A DNA stretch of 33,079 nt from UBA993 sp964485855 (GTDB lineage: Bacteria; Bacillota; Dethiobacteria; DTU022), in the NCBI GenBank assembly GCA_964485855.1, contig CAZAKI010000023.1, positions 1 to 33,079 of the forward strand, in the 5' to 3' direction. The translations under genes were made by a program, and so were the position numbers. Each line of letters begins with the position of its first letter. The first letter of the stretch is position 1. Shown piece by piece: positions 25,619 to 33,079 of the stretch. The notes below the pieces were generated by a model, which was given only the letters and a program-made list of their open reading frames with translations, was not told the origin of the DNA and did not search any database.

Positions 25619-26463
25619 TGACCGCTGAAAATCCTTATATTCCCAACTTTGCAACCATCGAGGATAGCTGGTATGAAACGGGCGGTGATCGTTGTATTAA
25701 GACTTTTAAAGTTGTTTTTACCGATCCGGCCGTGCGTGATGGCTGGAGCCATAAACCTGGTCAATGCGCGATGATCGGTGTGCTGGGAGAGGGAGAAAGC
25801 ATGATCTCGATCTCCTGTTCACCGACCGAAGGCAAGTTCCTGCGTTTTTCGGTGATGAAAATGGGTAAGGTGACACAGGCTCTTCATAAACTGGAAACAG
25901 GCGATCAGATTAGTGTTCGCGGTCCATATGGCAACAGTTTTCCGATTGATGAATGGCAGGGCAAAAAAATACTGACTATCGGCGGTGGAATCGGGCAGGC
26001 TCCACTCAGGCCGATTGTTGAATATGTTAAGGCAAATCGCGATAAGTATGCCGGCCTGACGATGATCTATGGTGCCCGTTCTTCCGGCGACCTTTGCTTT
26101 AAGGGTGAATTTGATGAGATGAGTAAGTGCGATGATCTATCCTGCCATCTGACCATTGATATTGAGGAAGAAGGCTGGAGTCATAATGTTGGTTTTGTTC
26201 CCCAAATGTTACTCGACCTTAATCCTTCTCCGGAAAATACGATTGCTGTAACCTGCGGCCCGCCGATCATGATCCGTTTTGTGCTTGAAAATCTTAAAAA
26301 ATTGGGCTTTAGTGATGATCAGATCTACACTACCCTGGAAAATAGGATGAAGTGCGGTATTGGAAAATGCGGGCGCTGTAATGCGGGAGGAATGTATGTC
26401 TGCAAAGATGGCCCTGTTTTTAACTATTCAGTGCTCAAAAATATTCCGGAAGCTTTTGCCTGA
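25618..26463 (+). CDS. flxA: FlxA-like NAD(P)H:FAD oxidoreductase (AsrB/PyrK related), 281 aa
   Basis: Pyridine-nucleotide module. A ferredoxin-reductase fold is evident: an FAD-binding region with SISCSPTEGKFLRFSVM, an RGPYGNSFP phosphate motif (residues 101-109), a nucleotide-binding GGGIGQAPLRP (122-132), and a terminal [2Fe-2S] site at Cys246/251/254/262, as in AsrB and PyrK. It should exchange electrons between NADH or NADPH and the iron-sulfur chain of FlxB and FlxC. Which coenzyme is used cannot be told here. Last gene of the operon; a strong terminator starts 19 bases after its stop. Confidence 0.9.
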   Translation: MTAENPYIPNFATIEDSWYETGGDRCIKTFKVVFTDPAVRDGWSHKPGQCAMIGVLGEGESMISISCSPTEGKFLRFSVMKMGKVTQALHKLETGDQISVRGPYGNSFPIDEWQGKKILTIGGGIGQAPLRPIVEYVKANRDKYAGLTMIYGARSSGDLCFKGEFDEMSKCDDLSCHLTIDIEEEGWSHNVGFVPQMLLDLNPSPENTIAVTCGPPIMIRFVLENLKKLGFSDDQIYTTLENRMKCGIGKCGRCNAGGMYVCKDGPVFNYSVLKNIPEAFA

Positions 26464-26481
26464 TTGATTAAATAGATAACT

Positions 26482-26522
26482 AAAAAGAGGGCAGCGGATT
26501 TGAAGCGCTGTCCTCTTTTTTT
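26482..26522 (+). terminator. Intrinsic terminator of the ETF/Hdr/Flx operon
   Basis: AAAAAGAGGGCAGCG (26482-26496) pairs with CGCTGTCCTCTTTTT (26506-26520), 15 pairs including one G-U, around a 9-base loop, and ends in a run of seven T (26516-26522). The A-rich 5' flank makes it potentially bidirectional. Confidence 0.9.
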
Positions 26523-26555
26523 CCGGTTTATCAGGTATTGCAAAGATCTGCTTAC

Positions 26556-26584
26556 TTGTCGGTCTATACTGGTTGTGCTAAGAT
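26556..26584 (+). promoter_or_regulatory. Promoter upstream of rseC-like gene
   Basis: TTGTCG (26556-26561), 17-base spacer, TAAGAT (26579-26584) preceded by TGC (extended -10). It begins a new transcript just after the operon terminator. Confidence 0.65.
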
Positions 26585-26631
26585 TATTAAAAAAGAGCTG
26601 AAAATTAAAGCAGTTGGCAGGAGGTTCTGTT

Positions 26632-27084
26632 ATGGAACAATTTGGGTTAGTGATTGAAACCGGAAGTGAAACAGCCACTGTCACTCTGCAACGTCATCTG
26701 ACCTGCGAAAGTTGTGGACGTTGCGGTATTTTGAGCGGAGCAGCAGACAGGCGTGAATTGACCGTGGAAGCCTTGAATCCGATCCAGGCCCAAAAGGGGC
26801 AACGGGTGATCATGGAAACAGATGACCGCCAGATTCTTTTTTTATCCTTCATGCTGTATATGGTTCCTCTCGCCGTTTTGCTAATCGGAATTATCATTGG
26901 TCTTTCTATTGCTGATTTTCTCAATATCGCTGCTAACGAATTATTTGCAGTTGGAATAGGCTTTTTTTTGATGATTGTGATCTATGTTTTGATTCGCAAC
27001 TGGGATAAAAGAGCTAAAGATGACCCCAAGTATAAACCGGTAATTACCGCTTTAATCAATGAAGAAAAAGACTGCGAAAGATAA
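26632..27084 (+). CDS. rseC: RseC/MucC-like iron-sulfur membrane protein, 150 aa
   Basis: RseC-family proteins help reduce SoxR and in anaerobes often sit beside Rnf complexes. Here the N-terminal cytoplasmic part has the characteristic CESCGRCG (Cys25, 28, 31). Two transmembrane helices (about residues 68-91 and 103-121) and a short basic tail follow. ATG 26632 is preferred because AGGAGG lies just upstream; the earlier TTG is part of the ribosome binding site region. It has its own promoter after the Flx terminator. No soxR or rnf gene is in the window, so the redox target is unknown. Position next to a large flavin/iron-sulfur operon may be meaningful. Confidence 0.85.
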   Translation: MEQFGLVIETGSETATVTLQRHLTCESCGRCGILSGAADRRELTVEALNPIQAQKGQRVIMETDDRQILFLSFMLYMVPLAVLLIGIIIGLSIADFLNIAANELFAVGIGFFLMIVIYVLIRNWDKRAKDDPKYKPVITALINEEKDCER

Positions 27085-27124
27085 TCAGTCATTTACAGGT
27101 TATTAATTACGGGGAGTGAAAAAA

Positions 27125-28156
27125 GTGACCAGGCAGTACAACGTTGCAGTTGCCGGCGCTACCGGTATGGTTGGGCAGAAAATGATCGAGGTATTAATCG
27201 AAAGGAAATTTCCCTTTAAGGATTTAAAATTATTGGCTTCGTCACGCTCTGCTGATCAGCTGATCAAAGCCGGAGGAAAAACCTATAAAGTCGAAATAAT
27301 GCAGGAAGATTCCTTTCAGGAGATCGATTTTGCCTTTTTCAGTGCCGGTGAAGCTGCCAGCAAAGAATTTGCCCCTGTTGCAGTTAGACATGGGACCGTA
27401 GTGATTGACAATAGCAATGCATTCCGGATGGATCAGGATGTACCCCTCGTAGTGCCGGAAGTAAATCCCGCGGCAGCCTTTACCCACAAGGGAATTATTG
27501 CTAATCCTAACTGTTCTACAATTCAAATGGTTGTTGCCCTGAAACCTCTACATGAGTCTGCCGGGATTAAAAGAGTGGTTGCTGCAACTTACCAGGCTGT
27601 TTCAGGGGCCGGCAAGGAAGCGGTGGATGAATTAAACGAACAATGCCGCTCAGTAGCGGCAGACAAACCTGTTCATGCTGAGCTGATACCACACAAAGGG
27701 GCGCTTCGCAGCTACCAGCTCCTCTATAACGTTGTTCCCCAAATTGATGTTTTCGTCGAAGACGGCTACTGTAAAGAAGAACTGAAGATGGTCCGGGAAA
27801 CAAGAAAGATCATGGGTTTGCCTGACCTGCCCGTTACAGCAACAACGGTTAGAGTTCCGGTTGTAACCAGCCACTCGATAGCTTTAAATGTTGAATTTTT
27901 CAGGCCGCTAACAGTTGATAACGCCCGTTCGCTTTTAAGCGAAGCCCCGGGTGTAGTTGTAATTGATGATCCGGAACAGCTTGAATATCCTACTCCCCTG
28001 GCCGCAGAAAACAGCGACGCAGTTTTCGTTGGGCGCATCCGCCCCGATCATTCGATTCAATATGGCCTGAATCTTTGGGTTGTATCAGACAATATTCGCA
28101 AAGGAGCGGCAACAAATTCGATTCAGATTGCTGAGCTCTTAATTAACAACAGATAG
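27125..28156 (+). CDS. asd: Aspartate-semialdehyde dehydrogenase, 343 aa
   Basis: Reduces aspartyl phosphate to the semialdehyde on the way to lysine, threonine, methionine and diaminopimelate. NADP-binding GATGMVGQ is at residues 11-18, the acyl-enzyme cysteine is Cys130 in NPNCSTIQM, and the substrate region AELIPHKGALRSYQLLYNV is split as usual for the Gram-positive type. GTG 27125 is preferred because GGGGAG lies eight bases upstream; GTG 27116 overlaps that site. Length is normal. It is 40 bases after rseC and 10 bases before the ureidopropionase gene, so it may be transcribed with the latter. No aspartokinase or dapA accompanies it. Confidence 0.97.
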   Translation: MTRQYNVAVAGATGMVGQKMIEVLIERKFPFKDLKLLASSRSADQLIKAGGKTYKVEIMQEDSFQEIDFAFFSAGEAASKEFAPVAVRHGTVVIDNSNAFRMDQDVPLVVPEVNPAAAFTHKGIIANPNCSTIQMVVALKPLHESAGIKRVVAATYQAVSGAGKEAVDELNEQCRSVAADKPVHAELIPHKGALRSYQLLYNVVPQIDVFVEDGYCKEELKMVRETRKIMGLPDLPVTATTVRVPVVTSHSIALNVEFFRPLTVDNARSLLSEAPGVVVIDDPEQLEYPTPLAAENSDAVFVGRIRPDHSIQYGLNLWVVSDNIRKGAATNSIQIAELLINNR

Positions 28157-28166
28157 GAGGGTTACC

Positions 28167-29054
28167 ATGAGTAGAATTGTTAAGGTTGGTTTAATCCAGA
28201 CCCGGCATGAAGTCCATGGGGACGAGCCGGTAGCAAAGCATAAGGAAGCGGCCATTGAGAAGCACCTGAAAATGATTAAGGAAGCAGCCGCTCAGAAAGC
28301 GCAGATTGTTTGCCTGCAGGAGATTTTTTACGGACCTTATTTTTGTGCGGAACAAAATGTTAAATGGTATGAATCCACTGAAAAGATTCCGGACGGACCA
28401 ACTACCAAACTGATGCAGGAAGTAGCAAAGAAACATGGTATTGTTCTGATTGTGCCGATGTATGAAGAAGATATTACCGGAGTCTACTTTAATACTACTG
28501 CGGTAATTGATGCCGACGGAAAATATTTAGGTAAGTTTCGTAAAATCCATATTCCCCATGTGCAGGCTGGTAAAACGGCTGCGACTGGTTTTTGGGAAAA
28601 GTTTTATTTTAAACCCGGCAATCTTGGCCATCCTGTTTTTGAGACAGCATTTGCCAAGATCGGGGTTTACATCTGTTATGATCGGCATTTTCCTGAAGGA
28701 CCTAGAATTTTAGGTTTAAATGGGGCCGAGATAGTCTTCAATCCCTCGGCCACTGTTGCCGGTCTTTCCGAATATCTCTGGAAGCTCGAACAACCTGCGC
28801 ATGCTGTGGCCAATGTGTACTTTGTCGGAGCGATAAACCGGGTAGGAACAGAAGCTCCCTGGGACATGGGGCATTTTTATGGCAGTAGCTATCTATGTGA
28901 TCCCAAGGGTCAGCTGATTGCCGAAGGAAGTCGCGAAGATGACCAGGTGGTGATCGGAGATGCCGATCTTGATCTGATTCGCGAAGTTAGAAATACATGG
29001 CAGTTCTATCGCGATCGTCGACCCGAAACCTATCGTGAAATATGTACTCCCTAA
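28167..29054 (+). CDS. Beta-ureidopropionase / N-carbamoyl amidohydrolase, 295 aa
   Basis: Nitrilase-superfamily hydrolase releasing CO2 and ammonia from an N-carbamoyl amino acid. The Glu-Lys-Cys triad is visible: Glu52 (CLQEIFYGPYF), Lys126 (FRKIHIPH) and Cys170 (YICYDRHFPE). The sequence resembles beta-ureidopropionase and N-carbamoylputrescine amidohydrolase; the hydantoinase gene 24 bases downstream favours the former role. ATG 28167 has AGGAGG upstream. Cytoplasmic, no signal peptide. Natural substrate (N-carbamoyl-beta-alanine, or N-carbamoyl D-amino acids) cannot be decided from sequence. Confidence 0.92.
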   Translation: MSRIVKVGLIQTRHEVHGDEPVAKHKEAAIEKHLKMIKEAAAQKAQIVCLQEIFYGPYFCAEQNVKWYESTEKIPDGPTTKLMQEVAKKHGIVLIVPMYEEDITGVYFNTTAVIDADGKYLGKFRKIHIPHVQAGKTAATGFWEKFYFKPGNLGHPVFETAFAKIGVYICYDRHFPEGPRILGLNGAEIVFNPSATVAGLSEYLWKLEQPAHAVANVYFVGAINRVGTEAPWDMGHFYGSSYLCDPKGQLIAEGSREDDQVVIGDADLDLIREVRNTWQFYRDRRPETYREICTP

Positions 29055-29078
29055 ATCATTCCTTATGGAGGGATCAAA

Positions 29079-30461
29079 ATGCGTACAGTAATTAAGAACG
29101 GTCGGATTGTTACCGCAACCGACAACTATCAGGCAGACCTATTGGTGGAGAATGAAAAGGTTGTATCAATTGGATCGTGCTCCACGTTTGAGGCTGATCA
29201 AAGCTATGATGCAGCCGGTAAATTAATTTTCCCCGGGGCGATTGATGTCCATACCCACCTGGATATGCCCTTTGGTGGGACGGTTACCGCCGATGATTTT
29301 ACCAGCGGCACGACTGCTGCAGCTGCCGGAGGGACAACTTGTATCATCGACTATGCTCTTCAGACTCCCGGCAAATCTCTCAGTGCAGCCTTGGAAACTT
29401 GGCATCAGAAGGCCGAAGGTAAATGTGCTGTCGATTATGGTTTCCATGTCGCCGTGACTGATTTGAATCAATCGGTTTTAGACGAGATGCCTGTCCTGAT
29501 CGATAAAGGATATCCTTCGTTCAAGGTGTTTATGGCCTATAAAGGGGTATTTATGGTTGATGATGCGACCCTTTTAAAGGTCTTGAAGCAGTCAGGAGAA
29601 GCAGGAGGTTTGGTTTTGGTTCACGCCGAAAACGGTGATGTAATTGATGTATTGTGCAGCGAAATGCTGGCGGCAGGTAAAACAGCACCACTCTATCATG
29701 CTCTCAGCCGCCCGCCGCAGGCCGAAGAAGAAGCGGTTAACCGTTTTATTACCATGGCTGAATTAAGTGGCGCACCGGCTTATGTCGTTCATCTTAGTGA
29801 TGCCGGGGCTCTTGGCCGGGTTGCTGATGCCCGCATGCAGGGGCTGCCGATTTACGCTGAAACCTGTCCCCAATATCTATTCCTTGATCTGGAAAGATAC
29901 AATGAACCTGATTTTGGCGGCGCTAAGTATGTTATGTCCCCGCCGTTAAGGGAATCCGGTAATGAAGAATATTTATGGTGCGGCCTATCGTCGGGCAATC
30001 TGCAGGTTGTTGCCTCTGATCACTGCTCTTTTAATTTTAAAGGACAAAAAGATCTAGGTCTGAACGACTATACAAAAATACCAAACGGTGCTCCCGGCCT
30101 GGAAACAAGGGTCCAGCTGCTTTTTGCCGGTGGTGTCCTGGAGGGAAGGATTAGCATCAATAAATTTGTCGATCTGGTCAGCACTGCTCCTGCCCGTCTC
30201 TTCGGACTCTATCCGCAAAAGGGGACGATTGCCGCTGGATGTGATGCCGACCTGGTGATCTTTGATCCGGAAGCTTCATTCACCATTACTCAGGCCAATC
30301 AGCATCAGAATGTTGATTATAACCCCTATGAGGGGTTTAAAGGCAAGGGTGTGCCGGAAAAAGTTTTTTCCCGCGGCAGCCTGGTTATTGACAGCGGTAA
30401 ATATGTAGGCAAGATTGGTCATGGGCGTTTTCAGGCGCGCAAACCATTTACCGGATTGTAA
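29079..30461 (+). CDS. Dihydropyrimidinase / D-hydantoinase, 460 aa
   Basis: Binuclear zinc amidohydrolase that opens dihydrouracil, dihydrothymine or 5-substituted hydantoins to N-carbamoyl acids, which the preceding enzyme would hydrolyse. Ligands are readable: His58 and His60 (DVHTHLDMP), the carboxylated Lys149 (SFKVFMAYKG), His182 (LVHAENGD), His near 238 (VVHLSDAGAL) and Asp near 314 (ASDHCSFNFKG). Length is standard. ATG 29079 follows TGGAGGG. The pair encodes steps two and three of reductive pyrimidine breakdown; the first enzyme, dihydropyrimidine dehydrogenase (PreTA), is not in the window. Confidence 0.95.
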   Translation: MRTVIKNGRIVTATDNYQADLLVENEKVVSIGSCSTFEADQSYDAAGKLIFPGAIDVHTHLDMPFGGTVTADDFTSGTTAAAAGGTTCIIDYALQTPGKSLSAALETWHQKAEGKCAVDYGFHVAVTDLNQSVLDEMPVLIDKGYPSFKVFMAYKGVFMVDDATLLKVLKQSGEAGGLVLVHAENGDVIDVLCSEMLAAGKTAPLYHALSRPPQAEEEAVNRFITMAELSGAPAYVVHLSDAGALGRVADARMQGLPIYAETCPQYLFLDLERYNEPDFGGAKYVMSPPLRESGNEEYLWCGLSSGNLQVVASDHCSFNFKGQKDLGLNDYTKIPNGAPGLETRVQLLFAGGVLEGRISINKFVDLVSTAPARLFGLYPQKGTIAAGCDADLVIFDPEASFTITQANQHQNVDYNPYEGFKGKGVPEKVFSRGSLVIDSGKYVGKIGHGRFQARKPFTGL

Positions 30462-30479
30462 AAAAGGGGTTTTATCCAA

Positions 30480-31493
30480 ATGATTGTAGTAATGAATCCT
30501 GGCGCTGGAAAAGAAGAGGTTGCCAGGATAACCGATAAGCTAAAAAACATGGGTTATGGGGTTCACCTTTCTACTGGTGAGAATCGTACGATCATCGGTG
30601 TGATTGGTCAGCGCCGTGAAGAAACAGCCCAGATTATGGAAGCGATGCCCGAGGTTGAAAGGGTTGTCTTCATTTCTCGTCCCTTTAAACTGGCAGGCAG
30701 AGAATTCCACCCGGAAAATACTGTGATCAGAATCGGTGATCTCTCAATTGGCGACAGTAATCTGGTAATCATGGCCGGACCCTGCGCGGTTGAAAATGAA
30801 GAGCAGCTCTTACAGGCTGCCGAAGCGGTCAAGAGTGCCGGGGCTAAAATATTAAGAGCCGGGGCTTTTAAACCGCGAACCTCGCCGTACAGCTTTCAAG
30901 GACTTGAAAAGCAGGGATTACAGTTCTTAGCGAAAGTACGTGAAAAAACAGGGCTGCTAATCGTCACTGAAGTAATGGATCAGTTTACCGTTGACGAAGT
31001 ATCCGGGTGTGCGGACATTGTCCAGGTAGGGGCTCGCAACATGCAGAATTACTATTTACTGCGTGAGTTGGGTCGGATCAGGAAGCCGGTTCTCCTGAAG
31101 AGGGGGTTATCGGCAACAATTGAAGAATGGTTGATGGCGGCTGAGTATATCCTATCCGGCGGCAACTACGATGTAATCCTCTGTGAACGCGGGATCAGAA
31201 CTTTTGAGCCATATACCCGCAACACCCTTGATTTGAGTGCCGTCCCTTTGGTCAAACAACTCAGTCATCTGCCGGTTATTGTTGATCCCAGTCATGGAAC
31301 GGGCATGGCAAATTTAGTGCCCCCGATGAGCCGGGCAGCACTGGCTGCAGGTGCTGACGGCCTGATGATTGAAGTTCACCCCAATCCGCAGGAAGCTTTA
31401 TCCGATGGGCCTCAGTCACTTACCCCCTTACAGTTCCAGAACCTGGTTAGTGACTTGAAAGGGGTGGCTTTAAGTGTCGGCCGGCTCATCTGA
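30480..31493 (+). CDS. aroF: 3-deoxy-7-phosphoheptulonate synthase, type I-beta, 337 aa
   Basis: First enzyme of aromatic amino acid synthesis, joining PEP and erythrose 4-phosphate. The N-terminal roughly 75 residues form the ferredoxin-like regulatory domain known from Thermotoga DAHP synthase, which mediates feedback inhibition. The barrel then shows IMAGPCAVE, RAGAFKPRTSPYSFQG, LKRGLSATIEEW, CERGIRTFE and VDPSHGTG, covering the metal and PEP sites. ATG 30480 has AAGGGG upstream and is 18 bases after the hydantoinase gene. It overlaps tyrA by 20 bases, tying it to tyrosine synthesis. Confidence 0.97.
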   Translation: MIVVMNPGAGKEEVARITDKLKNMGYGVHLSTGENRTIIGVIGQRREETAQIMEAMPEVERVVFISRPFKLAGREFHPENTVIRIGDLSIGDSNLVIMAGPCAVENEEQLLQAAEAVKSAGAKILRAGAFKPRTSPYSFQGLEKQGLQFLAKVREKTGLLIVTEVMDQFTVDEVSGCADIVQVGARNMQNYYLLRELGRIRKPVLLKRGLSATIEEWLMAAEYILSGGNYDVILCERGIRTFEPYTRNTLDLSAVPLVKQLSHLPVIVDPSHGTGMANLVPPMSRAALAAGADGLMIEVHPNPQEALSDGPQSLTPLQFQNLVSDLKGVALSVGRLI

Positions 31494-32601
31494 TGGAATT
31501 ATTTATTTTAAAAAGACTGCTTTAATCGGCGCCGGTTTAATCGGCAGTAGTATTGCCATCGCTTTACGGGAAAGACATTTGGTTGAAGCCGTCACTTGCT
31601 ATGATTTAGATCCGCTGACCCGTGATGAAGCAGTAGAGAGAGGAGTAGCTGATTCCACTGCTTCTTCTGCTCCCGAAGCTGTCCGTGAAGCTGATTTAAT
31701 TATTTTGGCGGTTCCGGTTTTAAAAACGCTGACCATAGTTAAGGAGATCCTTCCTGAAATAAAAAAGGGAGCACTTATCACTGATGTTGGCAGCACGAAA
31801 GGGTCAATAATGGCAGCTGTGGAACAGCTGTTGCCTCCCGAAATATTCTATATAGGCGGTCATCCAATGGCCGGGTCGGAGGAAAGCGGAATCAGAGGGG
31901 CTGATCCCGCTTTATTAGAAAATGCCATCTATGTTTTAACTCCGGCACCAGGCACCCCTGATCAGGTATTGACTATGTTGACCAAAATGTTAAGGGAAGC
32001 AGGCGCACAGCCAATTATCATTGATCCCCTTAATCACGATCGGCTTGTAGCCTTGGTCAGTCACTTGCCCCATCTTTCAGCTGCTGCGTTGGTTCGAAGC
32101 GCAACAATGGCTGAAGACAAAGAACTAGTTCAAACCTTAGCTGCCGGAGGCTTCCGGGACAGTACCAGGATTGCTCTCGGTAACCCCGAGGTTTGGTCTG
32201 ATATATTTATCAGCAATCGCTGGGCTCTTCTCGCTGCCCTGAAAGAATTTCGAAAAAATATTGATCTGTTAGAAAAAAATCTTTCGGAATATAACAGGGA
32301 GGGTGTTTATGATTACTTGCAGCAGGTGCGAGAATTTCGAAGCGCAGTTCCCCACCGGGGACGTGGTATCCTGCCCGAGATATTTGAATTAGTCGTTCTG
32401 GTTAGAGATACTCCCGGAGTTTTAGGCAGACTAACCGGTCTGCTGGGCAAAGCGCAGGTCAATATCGATGCTATTGAAATATTGCATGTCAGGGAGTTGG
32501 TCGGCGGCAGTATTCGCCTCGGTTTCAAGAACAAAGAAAACCGCCAAAAAGCGAAGGCAGTTTTATTGAGAAGTGGTTACAGTGTGTCCGTAACCGAATA
32601 A
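31474..32601 (+). CDS. tyrA: Prephenate dehydrogenase with C-terminal ACT domain, 375 aa
   Basis: Oxidative decarboxylation of prephenate to 4-hydroxyphenylpyruvate for tyrosine. The NAD motif ALIGAGLIGSS is at residues 16-26, the catalytic histidine region reads GGHPMAGSE, and VALVSHLPHLSAAAL is typical. The last roughly 75 residues form an ACT domain (LVVLVRDTPGVLGRLTGLL), the expected site for tyrosine feedback. GTG 31474 with GGGG about ten bases upstream is taken as the start; it overlaps aroF, implying coupled translation. Convergent with the Rrf2 gene, whose stop is 47 bases away. Confidence 0.95.
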   Translation: MSAGSSDGIIYFKKTALIGAGLIGSSIAIALRERHLVEAVTCYDLDPLTRDEAVERGVADSTASSAPEAVREADLIILAVPVLKTLTIVKEILPEIKKGALITDVGSTKGSIMAAVEQLLPPEIFYIGGHPMAGSEESGIRGADPALLENAIYVLTPAPGTPDQVLTMLTKMLREAGAQPIIIDPLNHDRLVALVSHLPHLSAAALVRSATMAEDKELVQTLAAGGFRDSTRIALGNPEVWSDIFISNRWALLAALKEFRKNIDLLEKNLSEYNREGVYDYLQQVREFRSAVPHRGRGILPEIFELVVLVRDTPGVLGRLTGLLGKAQVNIDAIEILHVRELVGGSIRLGFKNKENRQKAKAVLLRSGYSVSVTE

Positions 32602-32648
32602 CCTGATCAATTATTGTTAAACATCTAGCCTCATAATATGGATATTAG

Positions 32649-33074
32649 TTATAAAAGATCTGACATAGCCTGCTGCTCGGCAGCCAGGTCGGCCAGTGTT
32701 TTTGATTGTAACTCTGTTTTAACCACATCTTTTAAACGTTTCCACACTGATATTGTTACGCAAGTAGCGGATCTCTTGCAGGCATTTTTATCATCGACGC
32801 AACTAACGGGAGCCATTGAACCTTCAATACTTTCGACAATGTCATAAAGAGTGATATCTTTCGGGTTGATTGCCAGGTGATAGCCTCCCTTGCTTCCTTT
32901 CTGAGTGCGCACAAATCCCTTGGCCCGCAGGGGGGCCATAATCTGTTCCAGATATTTTACCGAAATACTTTGGCTGCAAGCTATATCGTTTAGCTGGATT
33001 GGTTCATCCTTGTAATTTAGGGCTAACTCAATCATGGCTCTTGCCGCATAACGCACTTTAGTCGAAAGCTGCAA
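32649..33074 (-). CDS. Rrf2-family transcriptional regulator, IscR-like, 141 aa
   Basis: Winged-helix repressor or activator. The N-terminus QLSTKVRYAARAMIEL and the recognition region ISVKYLEQIMAPLRAKGFV are typical of Rrf2, and RTQKGSKGGYHLA is the wing. Three cysteines at 92, 99 and 105 match the IscR cluster-binding triad almost exactly in position, with spacing C-x6-C-x5-C, so a [2Fe-2S] or [4Fe-4S] sensor is likely. Start is TTG 33074, which gives the canonical family N-terminus; its ribosome binding site lies beyond the window. IscR-like proteins usually sit before iscS/iscU, but the adjacent genes are outside the window. Target is unknown; iron-sulfur supply for the Hdr/Flx operon is one possibility. 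Confidence 0.92.
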   Translation of the reverse strand: MQLSTKVRYAARAMIELALNYKDEPIQLNDIACSQSISVKYLEQIMAPLRAKGFVRTQKGSKGGYHLAINPKDITLYDIVESIEGSMAPVSCVDDKNACKRSATCVTISVWKRLKDVVKTELQSKTLADLAAEQQAMSDLL

Positions 33075-33079
33075 AAGAT

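Overview
The window looks like a chromosomal segment of an anaerobic, selenocysteine-using Firmicute, probably of the Clostridia. The reasons are a GatCAB amidotransferase, a complete selA-selB-selD set, a type I-beta DAHP synthase, strong AGGAGG ribosome binding sites with frequent TTG and GTG starts, and a large Hdr/Flx/ETF electron-transfer operon. The genus cannot be named from the sequence. Nearly everything lies on the + strand; only the two genes at the left edge and one regulator at the right edge are on the - strand. No insertion sequence, prophage, CRISPR array, rRNA or tRNA was seen, and no gene-free stretch exceeds 300 bases.

Left edge (3-965, - strand): two thiol-redox genes, each interrupted by an in-frame UGA at the catalytic cysteine and followed by a SECIS-like hairpin. 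One is a peroxiredoxin with Sec48 in place of the peroxidatic Cys. The other is a small ArsC/Spx-fold protein with a U-x-x-C motif. Conventional ORF calling truncates both. A CBS-pair protein follows at 1235. Then comes a sigma-A promoter and a roughly 135-nt leader ending in a strong terminator, just ahead of gatC-gatA-gatB-purA.

Middle (6575-13334): a tightly packed group holding a small four-helix membrane protein, a GH36 glycosidase, an Mre11/SbcD-like nuclease, a Rad50/YhaN-like ATPase with two transmembrane helices in its coiled coil, and an RNase Z-fold hydrolase. A good extended -10 promoter then drives selA-selB-selD. SelD is itself a selenoprotein (Sec17), so its synthesis depends on its own product. 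No selC tRNA was found here.

The most striking unit is an eight-gene operon at 18189-26463, closed by a strong terminator. It encodes a soluble HdrD-like iron-sulfur protein (HdrC-type plus HdrB-type domains), EtfB, EtfA, HdrA, FlxD/MvhD, FlxC, FlxB and FlxA. The order suggests one flavin-based electron bifurcating or confurcating assembly. It would join an ETF (electrons from an acyl-CoA or similar dehydrogenase) through HdrD-like and HdrA subunits to ferredoxin and, through Flx, to NAD(P)H. HdrA and Flx are established partners; their union with an ETF and a fused HdrC/B protein is the candidate novel system.

Right part (26632-33074): an RseC-like Fe-S membrane protein with its own promoter, aspartate-semialdehyde dehydrogenase, a beta-ureidopropionase/hydantoinase pair without an accompanying dihydropyrimidine dehydrogenase, DAHP synthase and prephenate dehydrogenase (tyrosine branch), and a convergent Rrf2-family regulator with an IscR-like cysteine triad.
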